A DNA stretch of 64,000 nucleotides from Halorubrum sp. BV1 (lineage in GTDB: Archaea > Halobacteriota > Halobacteria > Halobacteriales > Haloferacaceae), in the NCBI RefSeq assembly GCF_000746205.1, contig NZ_JQKV01000005.1:1-64000 (forward strand). The letters are read 5' to 3'. Positions within the stretch are counted from its first letter, which is position 1, and every line of letters starts with the position of its first letter. The notes below the pieces were generated by a model. That model searched no databases and had not been told where the DNA came from. It saw nothing but the letters and a program-made list of their open reading frames with translations. Positions 24,400-32,708 of the stretch are shown piece by piece. The position numbers and the translations under genes were made by a program.

Positions 24400-25095
24400 A
24401 TGAACCGCGAGACGGATAGTACGAATTCGTCTGGAGCAGCTATTTCTCTTTCAATACCCCCTTCAGATCCGACTTTATTCAAACACAAGGCGACGAGCGA
24501 CGTCCTTCTCTTTTTAACAAACCACCGATTCAGTGACTTCTCACTGCGAGAACTCGCGACACAGATCGGTCACTCACACCAGTCTGTCCGACGGGCAGTA
24601 AACGTTCTCAGCGCGAACGACTTGGTCGTCGAATCGCCCGAAAGCAACCAGCGACTCGTCCAGATCAACAGACAGCGCCTGTCGATTCCAGACGATCCGA
24701 TCCTCCGGATCCCCCAACCAGAGTATCATCAACCCGTCAAAGCTGCGGTTACGGAGCTTCGTGAGAACATCAACGACGTCGTCGGCATCATCCTCTATGG
24801 GAGTGTGGCTCGAGGCGAGGCTGACCGACGGAGCGATATCGATCTCTGGGTGCTAACCCGGTCTGGGCGGGCCGAAAGCCAACGAGAAGCGAACACCATT
24901 GCCCGTGACCTCGAAGACACGGAGTTCGATGGTGACCGATACGCCTACGATATCGATGTCGAGGCCGTCCAGGCGATCCCGGCGTACACCGAAGACATCC
25001 GAGAAATCGTCGTTTCAGGGATTCCGGTCTACAAGACGAATGACTTCGAAACCGTCGAGAACCTCCTCTTGGAGGAAGGAGCCTCTGATGAGTAA
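24400..25095 (+). CDS. HTH-MNT nucleotidyltransferase (MntA-type antitoxin)
   Basis: A 231-residue protein with an N-terminal winged helix (FSLRELATQIGHSHQSVRRA at about residues 47-66) and a C-terminal minimal nucleotidyltransferase domain. Its signature is GSVARGEADRRSDIDLWV, with both catalytic Asp in DID (146, 148). MNT proteins of this kind neutralise HEPN toxins, in studied cases by AMP transfer to the HEPN protein. The adjacent HEPN-like gene overlaps by 8 bases. The extra HTH could make this antitoxin its own repressor. Confidence 0.82.
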   Translation: MNRETDSTNSSGAAISLSIPPSDPTLFKHKATSDVLLFLTNHRFSDFSLRELATQIGHSHQSVRRAVNVLSANDLVVESPESNQRLVQINRQRLSIPDDPILRIPQPEYHQPVKAAVTELRENINDVVGIILYGSVARGEADRRSDIDLWVLTRSGRAESQREANTIARDLEDTEFDGDRYAYDIDVEAVQAIPAYTEDIREIVVSGIPVYKTNDFETVENLLLEEGASDE

Positions 25096-25597
25096 CGGCT
25101 CGGACCCGACCGCTGTGCTCACAGCACTCGACCGCGCACAGGATGCCTTCGAGATGGTCGGACGCGGGCGAACAGCGTTCGAGGACGGGATTAGTGCCGA
25201 CGAAGACTGGAAGACACAGTTGACGAAAGCGTGCCGCCTCCTCGAGGTCGTGGACACGCTCCAATCACAGGATGGGTATTACACGGCCGTCATCGAAGTC
25301 TGTTTCGGCGCGATTGAACGGTCGATCGAGGCGTACGCGCTCGCGATGACGAACGATACGCTTCAGGACTTTCAGGACCACCAGTTCAGCTACGAGCGTG
25401 CCCACCAAATTGGGCTGTTTGAGCGGGAGACTGCAGAGGCGATGAAGGACCTCTACAGCGAGAACCGGACAGAGAGTTATTACGGCGGGGGGCGTCCAAC
25501 CGAAGAGCAGGCGGAAGCAATGACTGACCTCGCCGGCGCTGTCCATCAGTTCGCAGTGAGCCAGATTCGGGAAGGCGGCGTCTGTCTGTGTGACTGA
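25088..25597 (+). CDS. HEPN-domain protein, toxin partner of MntA
   Basis: A 169-residue all-helical acidic protein. Around residues 115-135 it has MKDLYSENRTESYYGGGRPT, the position where HEPN toxins carry R-x(4-6)-H. Here the Arg is followed by Tyr-Tyr rather than His, so the RNase motif is not canonical. It overlaps the MNT gene by 8 bases, the standard MNT/HEPN arrangement. I infer a HepT-like role; activity could differ because of the missing His. Confidence 0.7.
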   Translation: MSNGSDPTAVLTALDRAQDAFEMVGRGRTAFEDGISADEDWKTQLTKACRLLEVVDTLQSQDGYYTAVIEVCFGAIERSIEAYALAMTNDTLQDFQDHQFSYERAHQIGLFERETAEAMKDLYSENRTESYYGGGRPTEEQAEAMTDLAGAVHQFAVSQIREGGVCLCD

Positions 25598-25624
25598 CTA
25601 CGTTCAACAGTTCAGGAGAGCACT

Positions 25625-26875
25625 ATGGACCGGAATACACCGACGGAACGGACGCCATTGACCTCACTCTCCGAGTCGTTCGAGCGCTACCTCCAGGACA
25701 AGGGGAAAGGCCGTGGAGGCGACGGCGGGAATTATCGACGCAACGCCGCCCGCGAACTCGAGCGGTTCGCCGAGTGGGCCGCCGGCGACCGCGGGGGCGA
25801 CGACTGGACCGGGATCGTCCCCGACGACGTCGACCGCGACCCCACTTTCGAGGACCTCGACGAACGCGTGTTCCGGGAGTACGCCCGGCATCTCGCCGGC
25901 GATCGAGGACTCAAACAGAACACGGTACAAACCTACTATCGCTATATCTCTGCGTGGTGTGGCTGGTGCGTCAACGAGGGATATCTTGAGGCCCACTACG
26001 CGCAGCGAGCGAGTGCGATGGCGCCGCTGCCGGAGGACGACGGCCGCAAGCCCGGCGACCAGCAGGCCTGGACGTCCGAACAGCGCCACGCCCTCACCCG
26101 CCACGTCGACGAACGGGCTCGCGACGCCGTCGAAGCGTACACGACACTCCTAGAGGATACTGACCCCCTCGACAAGCAGCGAGCGCGCTACGCGGCGCTG
26201 AAGGCGGCTCGTGACCGGGCGCTGGTGTTCGTCCTCGCGTACACCGCCGTTCGGGTCGGTGAACTTCTCCGGGACCCGAACGATCCGCGTCGACGTGGCG
26301 TCCGCTGGGAGGACCTCTCGCTTGACGAGGGGAGTATGGACGTCTACCGGAAGAAACAACAGTGGGACGCCGCCAGTCTCCCCGATCCGGTGATCTCGCC
26401 GCTGCGGAGCTATCGTCGGCTTATGGACCCACCAACTGAGCGCTGGCCGGTGTTCCCGACGTTCGACCAACGGACGCTTGCAGGGCTCGTCCGGGAAGAG
26501 CTAGCCGAACGAGGGGAACATCCGGAGGCAATCGCCGAACGCCGTGCGGAGTACGCTCGCGACCTCCTCCTGGCGCTTGAGGAGGACATTCGGCCGCCGT
26601 CGATCACGACGGACGGCGCACGGTCGATTCTTCAGCGGCTCTCGGAGACCGCAGAGATCGATATCGACCATCCGAAACACGATTATCTTGCTCCGCACGG
26701 TGGTCGGCGTGGGATGGGTGAAGTGCTCGTTCGAGCATTCGGATATACTGTCGCCGCCCGGTATCTCGATAATTCGGAGGAAATGGTCCGTGAGCGGTAC
26801 TCGCATATCGAGGCCGGCGAACTGGGGGATGTCGCCACCGAGGCGCTCAACGAGATCGACAGTATACCCCGGTAA
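25625..26875 (+). CDS. Tyrosine recombinase/integrase
   Basis: A 416-residue phage-type integrase. An N-terminal SAM-like core-binding domain (FERYLQDKGKGRGGDGGNYR, RGLKQNTVQTYYRYISAW) precedes the catalytic domain. Its residues are Arg in AYTAVRVGELLRDP, Lys in the VYRKKQQW beta-hairpin, HGGRRGMGEVL (H-x2-R) and the nucleophile Tyr in MVRERYSHIEAGE. Haloarchaeal integrases of this type act in plasmid or provirus integration and resolution. It follows the MNT/HEPN module and precedes decayed genes, so it probably marks a mobile segment. No att site could be identified. Confidence 0.9.
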   Translation: MDRNTPTERTPLTSLSESFERYLQDKGKGRGGDGGNYRRNAARELERFAEWAAGDRGGDDWTGIVPDDVDRDPTFEDLDERVFREYARHLAGDRGLKQNTVQTYYRYISAWCGWCVNEGYLEAHYAQRASAMAPLPEDDGRKPGDQQAWTSEQRHALTRHVDERARDAVEAYTTLLEDTDPLDKQRARYAALKAARDRALVFVLAYTAVRVGELLRDPNDPRRRGVRWEDLSLDEGSMDVYRKKQQWDAASLPDPVISPLRSYRRLMDPPTERWPVFPTFDQRTLAGLVREELAERGEHPEAIAERRAEYARDLLLALEEDIRPPSITTDGARSILQRLSETAEIDIDHPKHDYLAPHGGRRGMGEVLVRAFGYTVAARYLDNSEEMVRERYSHIEAGELGDVATEALNEIDSIPR

Positions 26876-26910
26876 CTCGTATTTCGAGTACGAAGGATAC
26901 ACCGCCGCGT

Positions 26911-27412
26911 TCACACCGCGTCGACGGTGAACACCGAGTCGTCGCTGAGAACGACTTGCACGCGGCGGTGCCAGGCGTCAGCGAAGGCCTCCCGTTGCTG
27001 GTCGCTTGCCGATCCGTCGAGAATCCCCTGGAGGTTCCCGATCGCGGGTCACCGCCAGGAACGTCGCTGACGTGGTAGGCCACTTCGACGGTCTCGTCCG
27101 TGTCGGTTCGCCGGAATCGGAACGTCAGCTCCGCCGTGTCCGGGTCGAATGCGTCGAAGACGAGGAGGTCGCGGCGGCCGCCGTAGCCGCCGGCGAGCCC
27201 GTTGAATCCATCATCGTCGGTCGCGCAGTCACGTACGAGATGATGCGGCTCATCACGCCGTACGCAGCATCGTCCTGCGGGCCGGCCGCCTGCACCTTGG
27301 TTTCGCTCCGAACTGGAAAGTCGTCGGGATACAGGGCGTCGAGCCCGAACCGGACGATCCGGTAGGCGTTCGAGGCAGTCGGACAGGAGTGTCCCGCCTC
27401 TTCCACTACATT
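26911..27412 (-). pseudogene. Frameshifted FmdE-like gene remnant
   Basis: Three minus-strand frames combine into one protein. The first has VVEEAGHSCPTASNAYRIV and GLDALYPDDFPVRSE. After a frameshift near 27225 comes DLLVFDAFDPDTAELTFRF and VAYHVSDVPGGDP. After a second near 27035 come GNLQGILDGSA and FADAWHRRVQVVL, ending TVDAV at 26911. The GHSCPT motif resembles that of FmdE-type proteins. The 5' end is lost at the junction near 27412. Confidence 0.6.
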
Positions 27413-27661
27413 TCTATAGGTGGTGACGAACGGGTCGTCCGGTTCGAGGACGCGCTCGAACGCCTCCGCGGCATCGACGGCGTGCGCGAGATCCACCTCA
27501 CCACCGGCGAGTGGGACATCATCCTCCGCGTCGTCGCGGCCGACACGGACCGGCTCCGGGAGCTGATGTTCGAGCGGATCGCGGAGACCGAGGGGTTCTC
27601 GCGCTCGCAGACGATGGTGATTCTCGGCACCGACTACGAGCAGCCCGGGCCGCCGCTGTAG
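27389..27661 (+). pseudogene. Truncated Lrp/AsnC-type C-terminal (RAM) domain
   Basis: The frame from about 27415 encodes a ligand-binding domain of the Lrp/AsnC family (ERLRGIDGVREIHLTTGEWD, IILRVVAADTDRLRELMF, GFSRSQTMVILGTDYE). The N-terminal DNA-binding half is absent and replaced by DNA of the FmdE-like remnant. Some haloarchaeal RAM-only proteins are functional, so a small protein starting at the GTG 27389 cannot be ruled out, but truncation is more likely. Confidence 0.6.
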
Positions 27662-27733
27662 CGGAGCGCGTGGCGCCGCCGCCCGCGCTACGGGACCGGA
27701 ACGCTCAACTCGGGACCTCCCCGAACGGTGACC

Positions 27734-28888
27734 ATGAGCACAGGTGTGGCGGACGGGTTCGACCCGTCGCCGGAGCGCGCGTGGGCGGCGGTCGTCGGCG
27801 GCGTCACGGCGTTGTTGGCGGTCGGATCGGTCGTCTTCCCGCGCGTCGTCTACGACCAGTTCCTCTGGCGCTACTTCTGGGGGCCGGTGGTCGCGGACGG
27901 CGAGGGCGCGCAGTGCGCGGTCCGCGACGCCGGCGGGACGGAGCTGCTTGGCAGCACCGCGGCGTGTCAGGCGGCTCGGGGCGCCGGGGAGGTCGTTGCC
28001 GCCCCGGGGTACACCACCTTCTCGACGGTGAGCTACGTGGTGATCCTGCTGGCGATGCTGATCGGCGTCGTCTTCCTCCTCCGCCGGCTCGACATCGCCA
28101 CGGAGCTCCGCTTCTTCTACGCGCTGTTCCCGTTCATGCTGTTCGGCGGGGCGATGCGGACGGTCGAGGACGCGGGCGTCGCCGCGACCGCGGCCGGCGT
28201 CGAACCGCTGATCGCGTTCCCGGCGAGTGCGGTGCTGATCAGCCCGTTCATCTACTTCACGGTGTTCCTGTTCACGCTCGCGTGCGTGCTCGCCGCGTTC
28301 GGGCTCGAACGCCGTGGCGTCGTCGACGACTACGCGCGGCCGCTGTTCGCGTCGGGCGCCGCGGGGCTCGCGCTCGCGGTCGGGTATCTGTCCTATCTCG
28401 CGGCCACGACCGGTTACGTCACCTTCTATCCGCAGGTGCTCGTTCCCACGCTCGTCATCGCGACGGCCGCGACCGCGGGCACGTGGGCGCTGGCGACCCG
28501 GCAGATTCCGACGATCCGACAGGGGACCGGCGCGGCCGGGATCGTGATCATCTGGGGGCACGCGATCGACGGCGTCGCGAACGTGATCGGGCTCAACTGG
28601 ATGCCCGCCCTGACCGGCACCGCGAACCTCGTCCCGAAACACGTCGTCAACGCGCTGATCGTCGACTGGACCGGGCGGCTGCTGCCGGCGTCGATCGTCT
28701 CCGTCACCGGCGACGCGTGGCCGTTTCTGTTGGTGAAGCTCGCGGCCGCGACGTTCGTCGTCTGGGTGTTCAACGGGGAAATGTACGAGGAGTCGCCGCG
28801 GTACACGCTGCTGCTGTTGATCACGGTGCTCGCGGTCGGGCTCGGCCCGGGCACGCGGGACATGCTGCGCGCGACGTTCGGCGTATAA
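27734..28888 (+). CDS. DUF63 family multi-pass membrane protein
   Basis: A 384-residue membrane protein with about nine hydrophobic helices. The N-terminal block VVYDQFLWRYFWGPVVADG and the segments GAMRTVEDAG, LISPFIYFTVFLFTL and IIWGHAIDGVANVIGLNW mark the haloarchaeal DUF63 family, whose function is unknown. A second member is at 51834-52835 (VYDRFVWQYLWGPVVAD), next to a halocyanin operon. This copy has a ~30-residue insertion with two Cys after WGPVVADG and is markedly more GC-rich than its surroundings, which suggests a different origin. Start ATG is 27734. Confidence 0.82.
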   Translation: MSTGVADGFDPSPERAWAAVVGGVTALLAVGSVVFPRVVYDQFLWRYFWGPVVADGEGAQCAVRDAGGTELLGSTAACQAARGAGEVVAAPGYTTFSTVSYVVILLAMLIGVVFLLRRLDIATELRFFYALFPFMLFGGAMRTVEDAGVAATAAGVEPLIAFPASAVLISPFIYFTVFLFTLACVLAAFGLERRGVVDDYARPLFASGAAGLALAVGYLSYLAATTGYVTFYPQVLVPTLVIATAATAGTWALATRQIPTIRQGTGAAGIVIIWGHAIDGVANVIGLNWMPALTGTANLVPKHVVNALIVDWTGRLLPASIVSVTGDAWPFLLVKLAAATFVVWVFNGEMYEESPRYTLLLLITVLAVGLGPGTRDMLRATFGV

Positions 28889-28915
28889 GTACCGGACTCT
28901 CGTTCCGTCGTTCGT

Positions 28916-29214
28916 TTATTTGGCTACTACCGGTGACGTCGTCTGAGTCGCTCTCACTTCCCGTAATTGCCTGGTAGAGGAGGTAGGCACCGCCGACGAG
29001 GGCAGGTAAAAAAGGAGCTGCATGATGATACCGGCGATAAACATCCAAGTTGGTATGGTCCCGTCTCCCCACATATGGCCGCCCATGTGCCACCCATCAT
29101 CGGGCCAACTCCCATCATCCCGAAGCCCATGAAGAACATCGGGAAGAGGACGAACGCACCGATGATAATGAGAACAATCGTAATGAGTCGTGTATCGTCT
29201 GTTTTGTCAGACAT
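28916..29214 (-). pseudogene. Frameshifted SHOCT-family-like membrane protein remnant
   Basis: Starts ATG at 29212-29214 with MSDKTDDTRLITIVLIII and continues into GFGMMGVGPMMGGTW. This is close to the intact protein at 37079 (TTTILLIVLGAFILLP, GFGGMMGYGGMMG). After a frameshift near 29075 comes GDGTIPTWMFIAGIIMQLLF, and after another near 29010 comes GGAYLLYQAITGSESDSDD. The reading frame is broken at least twice and the SHOCT tail is absent. Confidence 0.6.
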
Positions 29215-29259
29215 ATTTTCCCTCCGTGAAATGCGTCTCCAGTTCTCAATACGAGTTCC

Positions 29260-29391
29260 CTATTCAATGCGATTGTGTCTTACCTTCTTGTGGGCTACCT
29301 CGGGAATACTTTCGACATCCCAGCTTTGCAACAGTTCTGCGTTCGAATCCAATCTCATTCTGGGAGCCTTCGCGCTGTCACGCTGACTCAT
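29260..29391 (-). CDS. Possible 43-aa protein
   Basis: Minus-strand frame ATG 29389-29391 to TAG 29260-29262 with LDSNAELLQSWDVESIPEVA and a basic tail (HKKVRHNRIE). No motif and no convincing promoter are seen. It is listed because composition is protein-like in an otherwise empty 330-base gap (29215-29546). Confidence 0.22.
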   Translation of the reverse strand: MSQRDSAKAPRMRLDSNAELLQSWDVESIPEVAHKKVRHNRIE

Positions 29392-29546
29392 CGGGCTGGA
29401 TCGTGCTAAGAGAAGGGTTCAGTAATGGGTCAAACCCCGTGCCGTGGTGCTTTTTTGTCATCATATTTTGGCGGGTAGCAGTTTGATGTAGCCGGTTTCG
29501 AATCGTATCCACAAACTCAGTGAATTACCCGCTCGTAGTATCTCAT

Positions 29547-29858
29547 ATGAGCACTCCACCCGAGCAAACCGGCGTTCGTGAGATCCCGGAATTCAGTCGG
29601 GTATCACCGGGTCTCGATCCACTTCCATTTGCTGTGGCAGCAGCTACGGTCGCAGCTGTGATCATGCTTTTACTCGGCCTCTTCGGGGCGATTGGAGTCT
29701 ACGAAGGTGGGGTCGGGATGATGGAGCAGTGGCATTTGTTCTTCACGCCGACACCCGTTGGGACTATCGCTGGAATCCTTGAAGCCGTGGTCATTACTGG
29801 TGTATTCACCTACCTGTTTGCTGGGTTGTATAACCGCTTTACCAGCTCACTCTCATGA
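29547..29858 (+). CDS. Small DUF5676/holin-like membrane protein
   Basis: A 103-residue protein with two transmembrane helices (PFAVAAATVAAVIMLLLGLF and GTIAGILEAVVITGVFTYLF) and the closing motif AGLYNRF. The layout matches DUF5676-type membrane proteins, which often occur in heavy-metal resistance regions. Start ATG 29547 (MSTPPEQTGV) was preferred over a GTG at 29520. The stop overlaps the start of the next gene (ATGA at 29855-29858), indicating coupling to the NmrA-like oxidoreductase. Confidence 0.65.
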   Translation: MSTPPEQTGVREIPEFSRVSPGLDPLPFAVAAATVAAVIMLLLGLFGAIGVYEGGVGMMEQWHLFFTPTPVGTIAGILEAVVITGVFTYLFAGLYNRFTSSLS

Positions 29859-30541
29859 AACTCGCTGTATTCAGGGCGACTGGCGGGACAGGACGACGTT
29901 TGATAACGCAGGCGCTCGCAGCCGATTATGACGTTCGGGCCCTCACCCGAACCCAGGCTAAACTCCCGCCAGGTGAGCAGATCACAGCTATCGAGGGAAA
30001 TGTCTTGGAGCCAGGGGCAGTCTCTGAAACAGTCGAGCATACAGACGCCGTGGTTTGTCTCCTTGGGCGAACGCCGAATAACCCACCGGATGTCGTGTCG
30101 CGGGGGACTCGGAACATTATCGAGGCGATGGATGACCGGCCAGTCAGCCGATTACTCGTGCTAACGTCGATGGGCCTCGGCTCGAGCTCTGAAACCGTTC
30201 CGTGGTATATCCGAATTGTAAACGCAACCGCTCTCCACGATCTGATGGCAGACAAGGCACGGCAAGAAGAACTGGTCATGCAAAGCGACCTCGACTGGAC
30301 GATCGTACGGCCCGGAGGGTTGACGGACGCACCGCGAACCGGGGAATACGTCCACGGTGCCGATATTGATGCCAGTGCCCGGCCGATTTCACGGGCTGAT
30401 GTCGCCGATTTTCTGCTTCAAATCGTCCAAGAGGACCTATACGTTCGAGAGACGCCGATAGTCACCAGCCAAGAGAACGCCGATCTCGGATTTTTCCTTG
30501 ATCAGATTGCGACGATCGCGAAGCGACTCAGAACTAACTGA
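29855..30541 (+). CDS. NmrA-like NAD(P)-binding oxidoreductase
   Basis: A 228-residue short-chain-dehydrogenase-like protein. The dinucleotide motif reads RATGGTGRRL (residues 8-17; the first Gly of the usual GATGGTG is Arg). Further blocks are DAVVCLLGRTPNN, RLLVLTSMGLG and LDWTIVRPGGLTD, typical of NAD(P)H-binding SDR-a5/NmrA proteins that act as redox sensors or epimerase-like enzymes. It lacks a full YxxxK active site, so a sensor or minor reductase role is likely. Co-translated with the DUF5676-like gene. Confidence 0.75.
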   Translation: MKLAVFRATGGTGRRLITQALAADYDVRALTRTQAKLPPGEQITAIEGNVLEPGAVSETVEHTDAVVCLLGRTPNNPPDVVSRGTRNIIEAMDDRPVSRLLVLTSMGLGSSSETVPWYIRIVNATALHDLMADKARQEELVMQSDLDWTIVRPGGLTDAPRTGEYVHGADIDASARPISRADVADFLLQIVQEDLYVRETPIVTSQENADLGFFLDQIATIAKRLRTN

Positions 30542-30815
30542 GACAACAGCTGTACGAGTCCCGCGACTGATTGCGCAAAAGCGAGTTGCTCCCCGAGCGA
30601 ATTACTTAAAAAAATATCACGATACTGCCACCCCAGGACAATCACGACCAGAAGTGCCACTACACCCCCGATCAGGAACCTAAAGCCACGTCCATATATC
30701 CGTAGGGAACCGGCAGGTCGGTGGTCTGATCCAACACCAGCAACACCACAGCGAGGCCGGCGACAACGAGACCAATCACCCGACTGAGTGGGGAATCACT
30801 CTGTCTACCGGGCAT
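30502..30815 (-). pseudogene. Frameshifted small membrane protein remnant
   Basis: ATG at 30813-30815 opens a frame with VIGLVVAGLAVVLLVLDQTT and YGYMDV that stops near 30671. A frameshift near 30690 continues with FLIGGVVALLVVIVLGWQYR, GEQLAFAQSVAGLVQLL, to TGA at 30502. Two good transmembrane helices in different frames point to a decayed membrane gene. The rest of the 30542-30914 gap holds nothing else. Confidence 0.45.
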
Positions 30816-30914
30816 AGCTGTACATAGTCGGCGAATCCTTGAAGAGCGTACTGCAAGACCGGCTGCTCCGTCTATCGCGCTGAAGGGTGGTGTGGACTGT
30901 TCTTTGCCACCCGC

Positions 30915-32381
30915 TTAGAATGGGAACCGATCACGCGCAGATTGAATCGCGAGGCGAGTCAGGAGTCGCGCAGGGCCACGCTTTGGGAGGTCCCGGACAG
31001 TCTCGATGTTGGTTGGCGGTTCGCTACCACCGACGTGTAACTCCCAGCCCGTCTCGTCCTCGAAGCGTTCGACAGCCTGATTTGCTCGCTGTCGCACGTC
31101 GTCCGAGTCCATTGTCTCGGGCACACCATTCCGGAGGACGACGTCGCCGTCGACGATCACTGTCTCGACGTCGGCCGGCACCGCGTTGTTCACGACCTGT
31201 GCAGGAATATTGGTCCGTGGCGTGAACTTCGGTTTGTCGGCGTCGAGGAGGATAATATCCGCGCGCTTTCCCGCTTCGATACTGCCGATCTCGTCGCCCA
31301 TCCCCAGCGCGCGTGCGCCTTCAATAGTGAGCATTCGTATCAGTTCCATCGAGTCGAACTGCCCGGCTGAACGCTTGAGATTTGCCGCCAGACGGGCTTG
31401 CCGCGCTTCACCGAGCATGCTGTACGAGTCGTGCCAGTAGTGGTCGTCAATCCCTACCCCGACATCGACACCAGCGGCTCGAAGCTCGGGGACGGGCGTC
31501 CACTGCGTCTCCCCGTCCGGATTCCAGTAACAGAAGACGGACGGGCAGTGCGCAACAGCCGCGTCCGCCTCGGCGGTTCGCTGGATGTCCTCTTCGTCGG
31601 CGAGGCGGAAGTGAGCAGCGACCAGTCGATCGTCCAGGAGTCCAACATCGTCGAGTAGCCCCACCGAGTCCTCGCCGCCGTTCGCTCGTGCCATCGTGTT
31701 ACTTTCCTCGAGTTCGAGCAAGTGCGTGTGGACGAGCAGGTCCGGGTACTCTGCGGCGAGGGATGCGGTCCGTTCCCACAGCTGCCTGGTACACGACCAG
31801 TCGTCGTGCGGGCAGATCGTCGCCCTGATTCGGCCCTCGTACGTGTCGTGGTATGTTTCGATGAATTCGCGAGCACGAGCGAACTGCTGATCGACTGGTT
31901 GGTCCCAGAAGAGGTCCGAGATCGCCGGGCCGAAAAATCCGCGGAGCCCTGCTTCCCCGAACGTCTCTGCACCTCCGGCAGGCCGTGCGTCCATGGAGTT
32001 CACGGTCGTGACACCGCCCAGGAGGAAATTGAGCGCTGCGAGCTCGACGCCCGCTTCGACGAGATACTCGAAGTCGCCGTTCCCTAGTCTGTTGAACAAG
32101 GTCGTCCCACTCCCAAGCATCTCTGTCAGGTTGAGTTCGCTAAACGCACCGATGAGCGGCGTCATCTCCAGGTGCGTGTGAGCATTAACCAATCCTGGCA
32201 TCACTAGTTTCCCGTTCCCGTCGATAACGGTGGACGCTTCTATTTCTCCGTCTCCTGCACGTGACGGCCGGACTTCTTCGATACAGCCATCGGTGATGCA
32301 TACTGTGCCGCGCTCGTACAGCCGGTTCCGCTCGTCGGCTGTGAGAACGAGTGTATCGTGGATTGCCAGATCGACAGCCAT
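30915..32381 (-). CDS. Amidohydrolase (TrzN/AtzA/SAH-deaminase-like, COG0402)
   Basis: A 488-residue metal-dependent amidohydrolase. VMPGLVNAHTHLEM supplies the HxH metal site. LLVHTHLLELEESN, LVAAHFRL (third His) and GIDDHYWHDSYSM (catalytic Asp region) follow, and the C-terminal GSIEAGKRADIILLD beta-sandwich closes the fold. Family members deaminate or dechlorinate purine, pyrimidine or s-triazine rings; the substrate cannot be told. Length is slightly above the family norm because of a 60-residue C-terminal extension. Start ATG 32379-32381. Confidence 0.85.
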   Translation of the reverse strand: MAVDLAIHDTLVLTADERNRLYERGTVCITDGCIEEVRPSRAGDGEIEASTVIDGNGKLVMPGLVNAHTHLEMTPLIGAFSELNLTEMLGSGTTLFNRLGNGDFEYLVEAGVELAALNFLLGGVTTVNSMDARPAGGAETFGEAGLRGFFGPAISDLFWDQPVDQQFARAREFIETYHDTYEGRIRATICPHDDWSCTRQLWERTASLAAEYPDLLVHTHLLELEESNTMARANGGEDSVGLLDDVGLLDDRLVAAHFRLADEEDIQRTAEADAAVAHCPSVFCYWNPDGETQWTPVPELRAAGVDVGVGIDDHYWHDSYSMLGEARQARLAANLKRSAGQFDSMELIRMLTIEGARALGMGDEIGSIEAGKRADIILLDADKPKFTPRTNIPAQVVNNAVPADVETVIVDGDVVLRNGVPETMDSDDVRQRANQAVERFEDETGWELHVGGSEPPTNIETVRDLPKRGPARLLTRLAIQSARDRFPF

Positions 32382-32708
32382 CGTAAATTAGGAAGTGGAT
32401 GTGACAGTTACCATACTGGACAACCGAGCAGGCCGGCGAACGCTGGTCCTCCAGGTGGTGTCCCCCTCATTTGGGATCTCATCGGTCTCTACTGGCCCCA
32501 TCAGCTTCTAATACGTCGGCGTAACTTAATCCGATTCTCCTTTTGAATCTGAGGTCGGATTCCGCGGGGCTTGTGGAGGTTTGCAAGGTTTTCCCTCTTC
32601 ACGATAGATCATCTATGGCCGACGGTTAGGATACCATAGTACAGATACCCTCATAGGCAGCATATTCTAATCAAAACCGCAATAGATGATCCCTACAATG
32701 ATACAACT
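32382..32708. other. Divergent promoter region, no gene
   Basis: About 330 bases between the divergent amidohydrolase and YHS permease genes. It becomes A/T-rich toward 32640-32700 (CATATTCTAATCA about 45 bases before the permease ATG), consistent with a promoter and a short leader. Confidence 0.4.

Noticed and set aside
27125..28977. Frames of 505 (minus) and 488 (plus) codons over the DUF63 gene
   Set aside because: Arg-rich composition and no start context; the DUF63 frame has clear membrane helices and family motifs.
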